Of a stretch of 64,000 nucleotides of DNA, positions 46,041 to 55,866 are shown in pieces. The notes beneath the pieces were generated by a model. The model was not told where the DNA came from and ran no database searches. It saw only the letters and a list, made by a program, of their open reading frames with translations. The stretch lies in contig NC_015318.1 of the NCBI RefSeq assembly GCF_000194135.1, positions 944,501 to 1,008,500 of the forward strand, given 5' to 3'. The position numbers were made by a program, and so were the translations under genes. The DNA is from Hippea maritima DSM 10411 (GTDB taxonomy: Bacteria > Campylobacterota_A > Desulfurellia > Desulfurellales > Hippeaceae). How positions within the stretch are numbered: the stretch's first letter is position 1; each line of letters starts with the position of its first letter.

Positions 46041-46846
46041 CCGCCTATCCTCCTTAGAAACTCATCTAGTTTATCCAAGCTATCTAAAACAAATTCAACT
46101 TTATATTTGTTATTTTTAAATCTAATTTTAGCTGGATAGCTAGTAACAGTCTTTAATTTTTCCTCTATTTCTTTTAACTGTTCTATCTGCTTTGAGTCAT
46201 AAGCTGCTTTTTCTGCTTCTCTAACGCTAAGCTTTTCTTTTTTTATTTTTTCTGCAAGCTTAACCTGCTCTTTATTATCCTTCAAAGCCAACAATGCTCT
46301 GGCATGACCTGCACTTATCTGGCCGCTTTTTAGCATTTCTATTACTTCGTTTGGAAGTTTCAAGAGTCGTAGCGTATTGGCTATAGTAGCCCTATCTTTG
46401 CCAATCCTTTTTGAAAGCTCCTCTTGAGTATAACCAAAATTTTCCATCAAACGCTTGTAGGCTAAAGCTTCCTCTATAGGATTTAAGTCCTTTCTCTGTA
46501 TGTTTTCTATTAAGGCAATCTCAGCTGCTTCCTCATCTGACAATTCTCTAACAATAGCAGGAATAGATGAAAGACCGGCCATTTTGGCCGCTAAAAATCT
46601 ACGTTCTCCCGCCACTATTTGATATTTTCCATTTGATTCCCTAACTATGATTGGTTGAATAACACCCTTCTCCTTTATAGACTCTGCAAGTTCTTTAAGT
46701 TTTTCTTGTTCAAACTCCTCCCTTGGCTGAAATGGGCTTTTCTCTATTAAATCTAACTCCAGGACAGATATTCTATCTTCATATTCTACACTTAAATCTC
46801 CGAATATAGCCTCAATTCCTCTACCAAGTCCCGTTTTTTTAGGCAT
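46037..46846 (-). CDS. parB: Chromosome-partitioning protein ParB
   Basis: A 269-residue ParB/Spo0J CTP-dependent clamp that loads at parS. It has the N-terminal KTGLGRGIEAIFGD (ParA-contact), the GERRFLAAKMAGL motif of the CTPase domain, a central HTH (TQEELSKRIGKDRATIANTL), and a C-terminal dimer domain. Overlaps parA by 8 bases. No parS site was seen in the window. Confidence 0.96.
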   Translation of the reverse strand: MPKKTGLGRGIEAIFGDLSVEYEDRISVLELDLIEKSPFQPREEFEQEKLKELAESIKEKGVIQPIIVRESNGKYQIVAGERRFLAAKMAGLSSIPAIVRELSDEEAAEIALIENIQRKDLNPIEEALAYKRLMENFGYTQEELSKRIGKDRATIANTLRLLKLPNEVIEMLKSGQISAGHARALLALKDNKEQVKLAEKIKKEKLSVREAEKAAYDSKQIEQLKEIEEKLKTVTSYPAKIRFKNNKYKVEFVLDSLDKLDEFLRRIGG

Positions 46847-47585
46847 ATCTCAAAACCTCTTTGGCCAAAGATAAATAGCTTTTACTTCCAGGGCACTTTA
46901 TGTCGTATGTGATGGCAGACTTGCCAAAGCTGGGCGCTTCAGACAACCTTACATTCCTCGGTATAAGTGTTTTGAATATGTATTTAGGGAAATGCCTTTT
47001 AAGCTCCATCTCAACCTGTTTGGATAGATTGTTTCTCTTATCGTGCATGGTAAGCAGAATGCCCTCGATCTTTAGCGTAGGATTAAAGGTTTTTTTAACA
47101 AGGTTTATTGTATGCAATAGCTGAGCAAGTCCTTCCATTGCAAAATACTCGCACTGAACAGGAACCAAAACAGAATTGGCAGCCACCAAAGCGTTTATCG
47201 TTAAAAAACCCAAAGAGGGCGGACAGTCTATTAAAATATAATCAAAATCCTTGATATCCTTGAGCAGCTCCTTGAGTATCCTCTCCTTGTTCTTCTTGTG
47301 TGATAGCTCCACCTCGGCTCCTATCAGCGAGATGTTTGAAGGCACTATAAATAGATTCTCCATCTCTGTGGGTGTGATCAAGGATTTAAGCGTCCTTTTG
47401 CCGATCAAAGCGTGGTATACACAAATATCCTTCTCCACGCCCAGCCCACTTGTGGCATTACCCTGAGGATCCATGTCTATTATCAAAACCCTTTTACCAA
47501 AAACCGCCAACGACGCACCCAAATTGATGGCTGTGGTGGTCTTACCCACACCGCCTTTCTGATTGGTAATAGCTATAGTTCTCAT
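46839..47585 (-). CDS. parA: Chromosome-partitioning ATPase ParA
   Basis: A 248-residue Soj/ParA ATPase with the deviant Walker A KGGVGKTTTAINLGA and the Walker B DYILIDCPPSLG. It segregates ParB-parS complexes along the nucleoid. Short, without an N-terminal HTH, so of the chromosomal type. It overlaps murG by 4 bases. Confidence 0.96.
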   Translation of the reverse strand: MRTIAITNQKGGVGKTTTAINLGASLAVFGKRVLIIDMDPQGNATSGLGVEKDICVYHALIGKRTLKSLITPTEMENLFIVPSNISLIGAEVELSHKKNKERILKELLKDIKDFDYILIDCPPSLGFLTINALVAANSVLVPVQCEYFAMEGLAQLLHTINLVKKTFNPTLKIEGILLTMHDKRNNLSKQVEMELKRHFPKYIFKTLIPRNVRLSEAPSFGKSAITYDIKCPGSKSYLSLAKEVLRYA

Positions 47586-48622
47586 CGTTTCACCATCTCA
47601 AGATAGCTAAGCATTTTTTCACAAGCATCCCTTCTACACAAATCAAACGCATTCTCAGACATAACTCTCAATCTGTCAGCCGTTAAAGATGATATAAAAG
47701 TGTGAAGTGTTTTTCCACTTAAATCTTTGTCCTCAATTATAATTGATGCTTCATTATCTAAAAAATACTTAGCATTATAGTATTGGTGGTTGTAAATTGC
47801 ATAGGGATACGGAATCAAAATGGATCCCAGGCCGGCGCATGCAATCTCGCTCAGGGTGGAGGCTCCAGACCTGCAAATTATAAAATCTATCCCTTTATAA
47901 AAGCTCTCCATATCCTCTATGAAATCCACCACCTGCCAGTTCTTACCGTTTCTTTTATAGGCGTCTTTAACCCTACTATAATCCTCAACACCTGTCTGAT
48001 GTATAACATCTATATCCAGGTCAAATTCAGACAACTCAATCATGGAGTTATTGATGCTTCTTGCGCCTCTGCTGCCACCAACAACGCCAAGCTTAAGCCT
48101 GCCATCAAATAAGCGATGCTTGCCTTTCGTCTTTATCCTTGTGGGATTGCCCACAACAATAGAACCCCTCAAGAATTGAGCCGTGTAATCAAAATTTACA
48201 AATACAAGGTCAACCAGCCTGGACAACAACCTGTTGGCCTTACCCGGAATGGAGTTCTGCTCAAGTATCGCGCTTTTTCTCCTTAAAATCACGCATGAAA
48301 GAACCACAGGCAAGCTGACATAACCGCCAAAACCCACGCAGAATTCAGGCTTGAGTTTTTTTATTACGCCTATTGAGTGAATCAGGGCATCAAGGTTGGC
48401 AAAACCATTTACAAATCTATCTTTCAAGCCCTTTCCCATGATGCCTTTGGATTTTAAAAGCACATAATCAAATGGATACTTTTTTAATATCCTGTTTTCT
48501 ATTCCATAAACAGAGCCTATGATAACAGGATTATAACCTCTATCTTTCAAAAACCTTGCAAACTCTATAGCTGCAAATAGGTGTCCACCCGTTCCGCCGC
48601 CAGTTAAAACTACATTTTTCAT
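47582..48622 (-). CDS. murG: UDP-GlcNAc:lipid I GlcNAc transferase MurG
   Basis: A 346-residue GT28 enzyme that converts lipid I to lipid II at the inner face of the membrane. It has the N-terminal GGGTGGHLFAA and the central GGSRGARSIN nucleotide-sugar motifs, and RSGASTLSEIACAG. It lies away from the murC-ftsZ cluster, so the dcw genes are split in this genome. Confidence 0.96.
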   Translation of the reverse strand: MKNVVLTGGGTGGHLFAAIEFARFLKDRGYNPVIIGSVYGIENRILKKYPFDYVLLKSKGIMGKGLKDRFVNGFANLDALIHSIGVIKKLKPEFCVGFGGYVSLPVVLSCVILRRKSAILEQNSIPGKANRLLSRLVDLVFVNFDYTAQFLRGSIVVGNPTRIKTKGKHRLFDGRLKLGVVGGSRGARSINNSMIELSEFDLDIDVIHQTGVEDYSRVKDAYKRNGKNWQVVDFIEDMESFYKGIDFIICRSGASTLSEIACAGLGSILIPYPYAIYNHQYYNAKYFLDNEASIIIEDKDLSGKTLHTFISSLTADRLRVMSENAFDLCRRDACEKMLSYLEMVKR

Positions 48623-50151
48623 TCTTCACTAACAATACTTCTGGTTTTTGAGCTATCAAACACCTTCTTGACTCTATAGATCCTATCAGCTATAGATTTA
48701 GCCTCATCACTGTGTGTTATCATTATGACCTGATTCTTATCCGAGTAATCCTTTATCAGGTTTAAGACTGCCTTCAGCGTCTTGCCACTCACCCCGGTTT
48801 CTATCTCATCCAACAAAAGCGTCTGAGCTGTGGATCTTATATCGGCAATTGCCCGTTTTAAGGATAGAATAAAGCGGGATCTCTCCCCTCCGCTTGCCAC
48901 CTTATCTATCGGAGCAGGTTTCAAATCCGGGTTTGCGCTAAATGCGATAGATACGCTATCAAATCCATCCTTTGACATGCCAACCCTATCAAAATTAATA
49001 AAAACAACAGTCTTATCAAGCATAAGCTCTTTTAGGTATTTTACTATTTCCCCTTTGAGTTTTTCAGCCTTTTCCTTTCTTTTACTGCTAAGAACTTCAG
49101 CCTTATCTATAGCCTGTTTCTTTGCCTCATCCATCCTCTTTCTGGTATCCTCAAGTTCAAAAACAAGCCTTTCCTTTTCTTTTATTAACTCTTTAAGCTT
49201 TTCTGCATGCTCTATGATTTTATCTAACGTCCTGGAGAACTTCCTTTGCAACTCCTCAAGCTCAAATAACCTTGCCTGGATTTTATCTATATCCTCATCT
49301 TGATAGCTCTTATCCAAAATCTGCTCAAACTCACCCCTTGCAATGTTGAGCTTCTCCACAGCCTCAAAAAACAACTCATAAGCATCAAGCTCAAAGCCGC
49401 TAAATTTTAGTTTTTCAAGCATATCGACGCTTCTTTGCAGCACATCAACAACGCTGTTTTCTGCATCATAGACATCATTTAAAATCCTTAATGCGTGTTC
49501 CTTTGCTAAAGATATAGACTTTATACGCTTGGATAAATCCAAAAGCTCCTCATACTCACCAGGTCTGGGGTTAACCTTTTCTATGGCATCGAGCAAAACC
49601 TCAGGATGCATGTTGTCTATCTCATCAAGCCTATTCTCAATGGCTTTTAGTTTATCGGACAACCCAAGAAACTCAAGGAAGGCCTCCCTAAAAGACTCTT
49701 TAGCTTCGCTATCTATCAGGCTATCTATAACCTCAAGCAGGGATTTAGAAGAAAAAGCATCCACCCTGTAATCATACGACACAACGCCCAAAAGCAACTC
49801 CTTGATTGCTGCTGCCACCTTTGATGTTATAGGCTCATGATTTAAAAGGATCCTGGATTTTCCCTTTTTTATAATCCTGATCAAAACTATCTCATCTGCA
49901 TCTATATCAAATGCCTCAAGACCGATCTTCTGATCTTCATTCAACTCAAAAAAAAGCTTTATAGTGGTCTTATCGCCAAAATTACCGACAACACCCGTGT
50001 CAACCTTGCTTGAAAATACACTGTCTATAGCCTTCAATATCAAAGACTTGCCGCTTCCAGATTCACCCACTATAGCTGTTAAACCCTTTGATGGTTCAAT
50101 AGTGCATTTCTCTATCGTTAAAAAGTTCTCTATCTCTATACGCCTCAACAT
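48619..50151 (-). CDS. recN: DNA repair ATPase RecN
   Basis: A 510-residue SMC-like protein for double-strand break repair. The N-terminal head has Walker A GESGSGKSLIL, a long central coiled coil follows (about 150-370), and the C-terminal head carries the ABC signature ASGGERSRF and Walker B TLLLDEIETGVSG. It is about 40 residues shorter than E. coli RecN, mainly in the coiled coil. Overlaps murG by 4 and nadK by 7 bases. Confidence 0.94.
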   Translation of the reverse strand: MLRRIEIENFLTIEKCTIEPSKGLTAIVGESGSGKSLILKAIDSVFSSKVDTGVVGNFGDKTTIKLFFELNEDQKIGLEAFDIDADEIVLIRIIKKGKSRILLNHEPITSKVAAAIKELLLGVVSYDYRVDAFSSKSLLEVIDSLIDSEAKESFREAFLEFLGLSDKLKAIENRLDEIDNMHPEVLLDAIEKVNPRPGEYEELLDLSKRIKSISLAKEHALRILNDVYDAENSVVDVLQRSVDMLEKLKFSGFELDAYELFFEAVEKLNIARGEFEQILDKSYQDEDIDKIQARLFELEELQRKFSRTLDKIIEHAEKLKELIKEKERLVFELEDTRKRMDEAKKQAIDKAEVLSSKRKEKAEKLKGEIVKYLKELMLDKTVVFINFDRVGMSKDGFDSVSIAFSANPDLKPAPIDKVASGGERSRFILSLKRAIADIRSTAQTLLLDEIETGVSGKTLKAVLNLIKDYSDKNQVIMITHSDEAKSIADRIYRVKKVFDSSKTRSIVSEE

Positions 50152-51041
50152 TTCAGGCTTCTAATCTTTCTTTCTTCCCAGTTGAGCTTGGTTCTCAATA
50201 CATCAAAGTAATTCTTATCCCTCTGCGTGATTATCTTTATCTTCCTTTTGGATTTACCAACAACCATCCTGTGTTTTTTTGTTATCCTATAGCCGATTTG
50301 ACCATCCAGAGTGGCCATAACATCGTCTATCTCCTCATCCATCATCACTGTAAGCTCGGCATCAACGGGAAGGACAAGCGGCCTGTTTGATAGTGTATGC
50401 GGACAGATAGGTGTTATAACAACGCAATCCATTGTTGGATATATTATAGGCCCTCCAGCTGCCAGATTATAAGCCGTTGAGCCAGAAGGCGTTGATATGA
50501 TCAAACCATCAGCGTGGTAAACGGCCACATGATAGATGTTTGAGCTTATTCTCGCTTTGACCCTCAAAGGCACTATCCTCGCCAGCGCCCCTTTATTTAC
50601 AACAGCATCGTTGAAAACGGTTTTCTTTATTATCAGTTCATCACCCTCATAAAGCTTTACATCCAACATCATCCTTTCTTCTATGTGATACTCGTTTCTA
50701 ATAAACACACTATCCAACACCCTATACATCTCAGACAAAGGCACCTCGGTCAGAAACCCCATCCTACCCAAATTTACACCCAAAATCGGTATATCCTTCT
50801 TAGACTCATTCACCGAACGGGCAGCAGAGATAAATGTTCCATCCCCGCCTAAAACCAGGATCATATCAACATATCCGGCAAGTTTATGCCTTTCTATGCC
50901 GTTCTCATTTAAAACCGATGCAGCTTCCTCACCAAGCACAACCTCAACACCTAAACCCTTTAGATGACTGACGAGTTGTTTTATTATCTTGTCTATATTC
51001 TCAACCTTTGTCTTAGCAATTACACCAACCTTTTCAAACAT
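50145..51041 (-). CDS. nadK: NAD kinase
   Basis: A 298-residue NAD/ATP-NAD kinase that makes NADP. Motif GGDGTFISAAR holds the key Asp of the GGDGT family, and STPSGSTAYNLAAGGPI binds the nucleotide. The gene follows livF with no gap and overlaps recN. Confidence 0.96.
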   Translation of the reverse strand: MFEKVGVIAKTKVENIDKIIKQLVSHLKGLGVEVVLGEEAASVLNENGIERHKLAGYVDMILVLGGDGTFISAARSVNESKKDIPILGVNLGRMGFLTEVPLSEMYRVLDSVFIRNEYHIEERMMLDVKLYEGDELIIKKTVFNDAVVNKGALARIVPLRVKARISSNIYHVAVYHADGLIISTPSGSTAYNLAAGGPIIYPTMDCVVITPICPHTLSNRPLVLPVDAELTVMMDEEIDDVMATLDGQIGYRITKKHRMVVGKSKRKIKIITQRDKNYFDVLRTKLNWEERKIRSLKC

Positions 51042-51755
51042 CTATCCTCCAAAATAAGCCCTTTTTATTCTCAATTCATCCTGAAAATCCTCAGAGTTTC
51101 CCGTATCCGTTATAACGCCGTTTTTTAATACATAAACCCTATCGGCCACCTTAACGGTTTTATTCACATTTTGTTCAACCACAAGAACGGTAAATCCAGA
51201 CTCTTTCATAAACACTATTATATCAAACAACTGTTTTACAAGCTTTGGCGACAAACCAGCCGAAGGCTCATCAAGCATAATAAACCTGGGTTTTCTCAAA
51301 AGCAGTTGAGCCAAAGACAACATCTGCTGCTCACCCCCGCTTAAAAGGCCGGCTTTTAGATATAACTTATCCTTAAGATTGGGAAACATCTCAAAGATTT
51401 CCTTACTCTCATTCTTAAAATAACCCTGAACTCCACTTTTTATCTTACTAAATGCGGCTATTATGAGGTTATCATACACACTCAGATCGGCAAACACAGT
51501 GCGCCTATCGGGAAGATAGGCCATGCCCATCCTCATTATCTTATAGGTCTTTGTATTGGTTATATCCTTATCCAGAAAACTAACCCTGCCGCTTTTATTT
51601 ACAACATTCACAATTGCATTTAAAAGCGTCGTTTTGCCACTGCCGTTTGAGCCTATCACAGCCACAGCCTCACCCTGCCTTACCTCTATAGAAACGCCCT
51701 TTAGTGCTTTAGCCTTCCCGTATGAGACACAAACATTATCAACCTTAAGCATCAT
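51042..51755 (-). CDS. livF: Branched-chain amino acid ABC transporter ATPase LivF
   Basis: A 237-residue ABC ATPase of the HAAT family. Walker A GSNGSGKTTLLN, signature LSGGEQQMLSLA, Walker B FIMLDEPSAGLSP. The last of four liv genes; its ATG overlaps the livG stop by 4 bases. Confidence 0.95.
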   Translation of the reverse strand: MMLKVDNVCVSYGKAKALKGVSIEVRQGEAVAVIGSNGSGKTTLLNAIVNVVNKSGRVSFLDKDITNTKTYKIMRMGMAYLPDRRTVFADLSVYDNLIIAAFSKIKSGVQGYFKNESKEIFEMFPNLKDKLYLKAGLLSGGEQQMLSLAQLLLRKPRFIMLDEPSAGLSPKLVKQLFDIIVFMKESGFTVLVVEQNVNKTVKVADRVYVLKNGVITDTGNSEDFQDELRIKRAYFGG

Positions 51756-52510
51756 CCACCCAGATACGCCTTGATCACCCTGTCGTCGTTTGTTATTTCA
51801 CTCGGCAACCCTTCTGCTATCTTTCTGCCGCTATCCATAACCACAACCGAATGCGAGCAGTTAGCCACAAACTCAATATCATGCTCAATAAGCAGAATAG
51901 ATACACCCCTCTCCCAGATCCTGAATATAGCATTGAGCAGCTTATCCGTCTCAGTTTCGTTAAGACCTGCAGCCGGCTCATCAAGTAAAATGAGCTTTGG
52001 CTCTGCCACCATAGCCCTCGCAAGCTCAACGAGCCGCTTAACGCCAAAGGGCACCTCAGAAGGCATCTTATAGGCATAATCCTCTATCTTCAAAAAACGC
52101 ATAGACCTTTCTACCCTTTCGAAGATAGCTTTTTCAGATTTACTCACTATGCCAAATGCAACCTTCAACGGATTAAACTCACCCTTTGTATGCAAACCCA
52201 CTGCTATGTTCTCGGCTATTGTGAGGCTATCCACAAGCCTGATATTCTGAAATGTCCTTGTTATGCCCAACAAAGCAAGCTCAAACGGCTTTAGTTTTGT
52301 TAGCTGTTTATCCAAAAACCAGACTTCACCACTATCCGGCCTATACAGACCGCTGATAATGTTAAAAAGGGTCGTTTTACCTGCACCGTTTGGGCCAATT
52401 AAAGCCTTTATCTGCTTCTGCTTAACATCAAAACTAACACCATCAATAGCTTTTATACCACCAAAAGACTTGGATATGTTTGAAACCCTCAGTATTGGCG
52501 TTTTTTCCAT
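51752..52510 (-). CDS. livG: Branched-chain amino acid ABC transporter ATPase LivG
   Basis: A 252-residue ABC ATPase. Walker A GPNGAGKTTLFN, Walker B LILLDEPAAGLNE and the extended C-terminal tail of LivG (VIKAYLGG) are present. The ABC signature region reads VPFGVKRLVELARAM, with the usual LSxGxQ replaced by VPFGVKR. This is a common LivG variant. It overlaps livM by 22 bases. Confidence 0.95.
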   Translation of the reverse strand: MEKTPILRVSNISKSFGGIKAIDGVSFDVKQKQIKALIGPNGAGKTTLFNIISGLYRPDSGEVWFLDKQLTKLKPFELALLGITRTFQNIRLVDSLTIAENIAVGLHTKGEFNPLKVAFGIVSKSEKAIFERVERSMRFLKIEDYAYKMPSEVPFGVKRLVELARAMVAEPKLILLDEPAAGLNETETDKLLNAIFRIWERGVSILLIEHDIEFVANCSHSVVVMDSGRKIAEGLPSEITNDDRVIKAYLGG

Positions 52511-53415
52511 CGAACAAAACCACCTAAACCCTCTGGCATAAACATAACCATCACAACAAGCAAAAGACCATTAAATATAGGCCAGTAATCTTGAAGCGAC
52601 GTAATAAGGTTGGGTATAACTTCCAAAAATACAGCCATAACAAGACCACCAAATATACTACCCATGCCACCAACAAACATCATAACCACATAATTTATCG
52701 ATTTTAGAAGGCTAAACGATGTAGGAGATATAAAACCTATGTAAAAAGCAAAAAGAGAACCCGCAAACGAAGCATAAATGCAGCTTATAACAAATGCTAT
52801 AATTTTATATTTATGTGTATTTATACCAAATGAGAGGGCAGCCTGTTCTGCCAAATTTGTGGTTTTAAGAGCCCTGCCGAATGCCGAGGATGTAATGTTT
52901 TTGGCAATAAAGGCAAACGCAAACACCAAAACCCAGATAAAGAAGTAAAACTTCCTCTCATTATCAAAGACAAACCCGCCGATGGAAAGCATCGGTATGC
53001 CAACCAAACCCTGATGGCCTCCAGTTATCGAGCTTAAATTGTTGGCAAGCATATAGATAATCTCACCTATAGCTAAAGTGGCCATAGCCAAATAGTGCCC
53101 TTTCAGTTTTAGGGTGGGATAAGCCACAAACAAAGAAACCAAGCCTACAATAAAAGCCGTTATAAACATAGAAATCCAAGGGGATAAACCAAACTTAATA
53201 GAAAGAATAGCAGATATATAAGCACCAAGGCCTACAAAACCCGCATGACCTAACGATATCTGACCAGCAAAGCCAGAAAGTATGTTTAAACCGATTACAA
53301 CTATAGAGGTTATAGCCGCAACAGACAGCATATTCAAAACAAAAGGATTCTTGGCAACAACCCCAACAAGCAACATAACCGCCACAAAAACGGCTATAGC
53401 ATCAAACTCTCTCAT
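52489..53415 (-). CDS. livM: Branched-chain amino acid ABC transporter permease LivM
   Basis: A 308-residue multi-pass permease with LNILSGFAGQISLGHAGFVG and GGMGSIFGGLVMAVFLEV, both typical of LivM. I use the ATG at 53415, which overlaps the livH stop as TGATG; a GTG three bases upstream is also possible. Confidence 0.94.
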   Translation of the reverse strand: MREFDAIAVFVAVMLLVGVVAKNPFVLNMLSVAAITSIVVIGLNILSGFAGQISLGHAGFVGLGAYISAILSIKFGLSPWISMFITAFIVGLVSLFVAYPTLKLKGHYLAMATLAIGEIIYMLANNLSSITGGHQGLVGIPMLSIGGFVFDNERKFYFFIWVLVFAFAFIAKNITSSAFGRALKTTNLAEQAALSFGINTHKYKIIAFVISCIYASFAGSLFAFYIGFISPTSFSLLKSINYVVMMFVGGMGSIFGGLVMAVFLEVIPNLITSLQDYWPIFNGLLLVVMVMFMPEGLGGFVRWKKRQY

Positions 53416-54287
53416 CACACCCTCTCAACATCCTTAGAGCCAAATATACCCTCAGGTGCAATAAAAAGCACAGCAATCATAACCACAAAGGCAACCATAT
53501 CTTTATAAGATGAGGAGACATATCCTGCAGCTAAAGACTCGCTAATTCCTATAACCAAACCACCAACTACGGCGCCTATATTGTTTCCAAAACCTCCAAC
53601 TACGCTTGCAGCAAAACCTTTAAGCCCAAACATCAATCCCATGTCGTATTTAACAAAACTAATGGGTGCAATCACAGCCCCGCCAATTGCACCAACAAGA
53701 CCGCTTATAAAAAAGCTCATGGCGCTTAAATTTGACACATTAACACCAAAAAGCCTGCAAGCAAGCGGATTAAGCGAGCTTGCTAAAAACAATTTTCCCG
53801 TTAAGGTCTTAGAAAAAAACCAAAACAAAATACCAACCAAAAAGACAACAACAAAAAAAACAACCAAATATTGACTTGAGAATGTCAAATTGGCCAAGTT
53901 TATGCTTTCAAAAGACAAAAAGTTTCCCACTGGATAAGCGTTTTTGCCAAATATTACCATTGTTACACCTCTAATGAGCACAGATATGCCTATGGTAAGG
54001 ATTATCAAAGAAAGCTCAGTGGGCCTTTTTGTGTTTTTTATAAAGATAAAATAAACCAAGATACCAACAACACCCACAAACACCGAAGAGACCAATAAAG
54101 ACAGAAAAACAGGCCAGCCTAAACCAAGAAGATAAAACTCAACAACACCACCCAGCATTATAAACTCACCCTGAGCAAAGTTCACTATCCTTACCGATGA
54201 ATAGATTATATTAAAGCCTATCGCAACAAGAGCATATATAAGACCGGTTATTATACCGTTTATTGTGTATTGGATAAAGGTCTCTAT
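53415..54287 (-). CDS. livH: Branched-chain amino acid ABC transporter permease LivH, non-standard start
   Basis: A LivH permease ([28 protein letters not shown]). The first usual start codon is the GTG at 54185, in the middle of RIVNFAQGE, which would remove the first membrane helix. Upstream, the same frame reads [19 protein letters not shown] and then [19 protein letters not shown], exactly the normal LivH N-terminus, and is bounded by a stop. That 34-codon stretch has no ATG, GTG or TTG. The best start is ATA at 54287-54285, 7 bases after GGAGG and overlapping the macro-gene stop as ATAG. Length would be 290 residues, normal for LivH. A sequencing error is the alternative. Confidence 0.85.
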   Translation of the reverse strand: METFIQYTINGIITGLIYALVAIGFNIIYSSVRIVNFAQGEFIMLGGVVEFYLLGLGWPVFLSLLVSSVFVGVVGILVYFIFIKNTKRPTELSLIILTIGISVLIRGVTMVIFGKNAYPVGNFLSFESINLANLTFSSQYLVVFFVVVFLVGILFWFFSKTLTGKLFLASSLNPLACRLFGVNVSNLSAMSFFISGLVGAIGGAVIAPISFVKYDMGLMFGLKGFAASVVGGFGNNIGAVVGGLVIGISESLAAGYVSSSYKDMVAFVVMIAVLFIAPEGIFGSKDVERV

Positions 54288-54829
54288 AACATACCCTCCA
54301 GCTTCTCAGCCTCTTTTTTGAATAGACCAGCTGTCAGATCATCTATGTTGCAGAAATGGATCTCGTTTAGATTTTTGGCTTTTTTTAAGAATTCCACAGC
54401 TGTTGTAAATATGATATGGGCAGCCCTCTCTTTTGGAAAGCCAAAAATACCCGAACTTATAGCCGGCAATGATACGCTTTTTATACCCTTATCTTCTGCC
54501 AACTTTAATGCACTCAAAACGGCACTTTTGAGCTTATCATCCTCATCACCCTCGCCCCAAACAGGGCCGACTGCATGGATTACATATTTAGCTTTTAGTT
54601 TCCCTGCAGTAGTAATTGCAGCAGATCCCGTTGGGACATAGCCAATCTTATCGCTCTCCTCTTGTATTTCATACCCGCCCTTCCTAACAATGGCACCGGC
54701 AACTCCACCACCGTGCTTAAGATGGGAATTAGCCGCATTAACAATAGCCTCCGTATCCTCCTCTGTAATATCACCCTGAATAACCTTGACAATTTTATCT
54801 TCAATCTTCAACTCTTTTAAAATTTCCAT
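54284..54829 (-). CDS. Macro-domain ADP-ribose-processing protein
   Basis: A 181-residue stand-alone macro domain of the YmdB/MacroD type. It binds or hydrolyses ADP-ribose groups such as O-acetyl-ADP-ribose. The motif [18 protein letters not shown] contains the ligand and catalytic residues, and [13 protein letters not shown] is the second binding loop. AAAGGAGGGC precedes the ATG. Its stop overlaps the presumed livH start, so the two are likely coupled. Confidence 0.93.
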   Translation of the reverse strand: MEILKELKIEDKIVKVIQGDITEEDTEAIVNAANSHLKHGGGVAGAIVRKGGYEIQEESDKIGYVPTGSAAITTAGKLKAKYVIHAVGPVWGEGDEDDKLKSAVLSALKLAEDKGIKSVSLPAISSGIFGFPKERAAHIIFTTAVEFLKKAKNLNEIHFCNIDDLTAGLFKKEAEKLEGML

Positions 54830-54886
54830 CTTTTGCCCTCCTTTGGTTGGTATCCCTTTTTTATTCCTACAGATTTTCTAAGTTCA

Positions 54887-54908
54887 AAAGTTATTAATAA
54901 ATAACTTT
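54887..54908 (-). terminator. Weak terminator candidate between GT2 and macro genes
   Basis: A perfect 9-bp stem with a 4-base loop (minus strand AAAGTTATT TATT AATAACTTT), starting 2 bases after the glycosyltransferase stop. The stem is AT-rich and only four T follow, so termination would be weak. It marks the longest intergenic gap (80 bases) in the leftward run. Confidence 0.35.
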
Positions 54909-54909
54909 A

Positions 54910-55866
54910 CTATCTTTCTGTACGCCTTTCTAACTTGAGAGATTTAATATAATTTTTAGCAACTCTTAAATAAGCACCATCTAATACTTTAGCTATCGGC
55001 ATAGGAACAAATGTCAAAATATATCTGCAAATCACCTTTCCGCTAAACTTAAGTTTTAAAGATTTTTTAAAATACTTCTTTGCCAAATCTTTCTCACCAT
55101 TATGCAATAAAAACGATGCGTATTTTGAATAAATTCTACTTGCACCTTCAGACAAACTATATTTTATCCCTTCATATTCATCGTTGGAGATAGTCGATAA
55201 AAGTTTATCCATAACAAAAACATCATTTTTTGCGGACTTCATCGGAATTCCTACATGCACTCTTATTCTCTTATACACAAGTTTTTCATCGATATATGCA
55301 AAATTTCCTTTTCTCGACATCCTCAACCACATATCCCAATCCTCTGTCGTTGATAAACTTTCATCAAATAAACCTGTCTTTACTATCGCATCCTTTTTTA
55401 CAACAACGGTACTTGGATCGATAAAACTACCCCTGACAATCCAATTCAAATCAACAATTTCGGGTACTTTTCCTTCTTTATAACCTGTCTCTTTAATCCC
55501 ACTCTCATACACCTTGTAATAGTTTGTAAAAACACCTATTACATCATCTCTTCTAAGCCTCTCAATAGTTTTTTCAAGAAATTTCTCATCCCACCAATCA
55601 TCGTCATCCAAGAAAGCTATATATTTTCCTTTTGCAATCTTTATAGCCTCATTTCTTGCATGGGGAAGCCCTTTATGAACACCTTTAATAAAAATTATTT
55701 CTTCTTTAAACATCCTGCTAATAAACTCTTCTGTCCCATCGGTTGATCCATCATCTGATACAACAATTTCAAAATCATCAAAGGTTTGAGACATGACACT
55801 ATCTATGGCTTCTTTGAGTAATTTTTTTCTATTAAAAGTAGGAATAACAACGCTAACAAGTGGCAT
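54910..55866 (-). CDS. GT2-family glycosyltransferase
   Basis: A 318-residue GT-A-fold glycosyltransferase (VSVVIPTFNRKKLLKEA at the start, VVSDDGSTDGTE, and the metal-binding FLDDDDWW). Residues beyond about 240 form a helical tail with no membrane span clear to me. It follows a GT4 transferase and a deacetylase gene, so it probably adds a sugar to a surface polysaccharide or glycolipid. Donor and acceptor are unknown. Confidence 0.9.
   Translation of the reverse strand: MPLVSVVIPTFNRKKLLKEAIDSVMSQTFDDFEIVVSDDGSTDGTEEFISRMFKEEIIFIKGVHKGLPHARNEAIKIAKGKYIAFLDDDDWWDEKFLEKTIERLRRDDVIGVFTNYYKVYESGIKETGYKEGKVPEIVDLNWIVRGSFIDPSTVVVKKDAIVKTGLFDESLSTTEDWDMWLRMSRKGNFAYIDEKLVYKRIRVHVGIPMKSAKNDVFVMDKLLSTISNDEYEGIKYSLSEGASRIYSKYASFLLHNGEKDLAKKYFKKSLKLKFSGKVICRYILTFVPMPIAKVLDGAYLRVAKNYIKSLKLERRTER

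Noticed and set aside
47575-47600. Possible parS site near parA/murG (CGTTTCACC)
   Set aside because: Only half of the TGTTTCACGTGAAACA palindrome is present. A similar half at about 62.49 kb also lacks the second arm.
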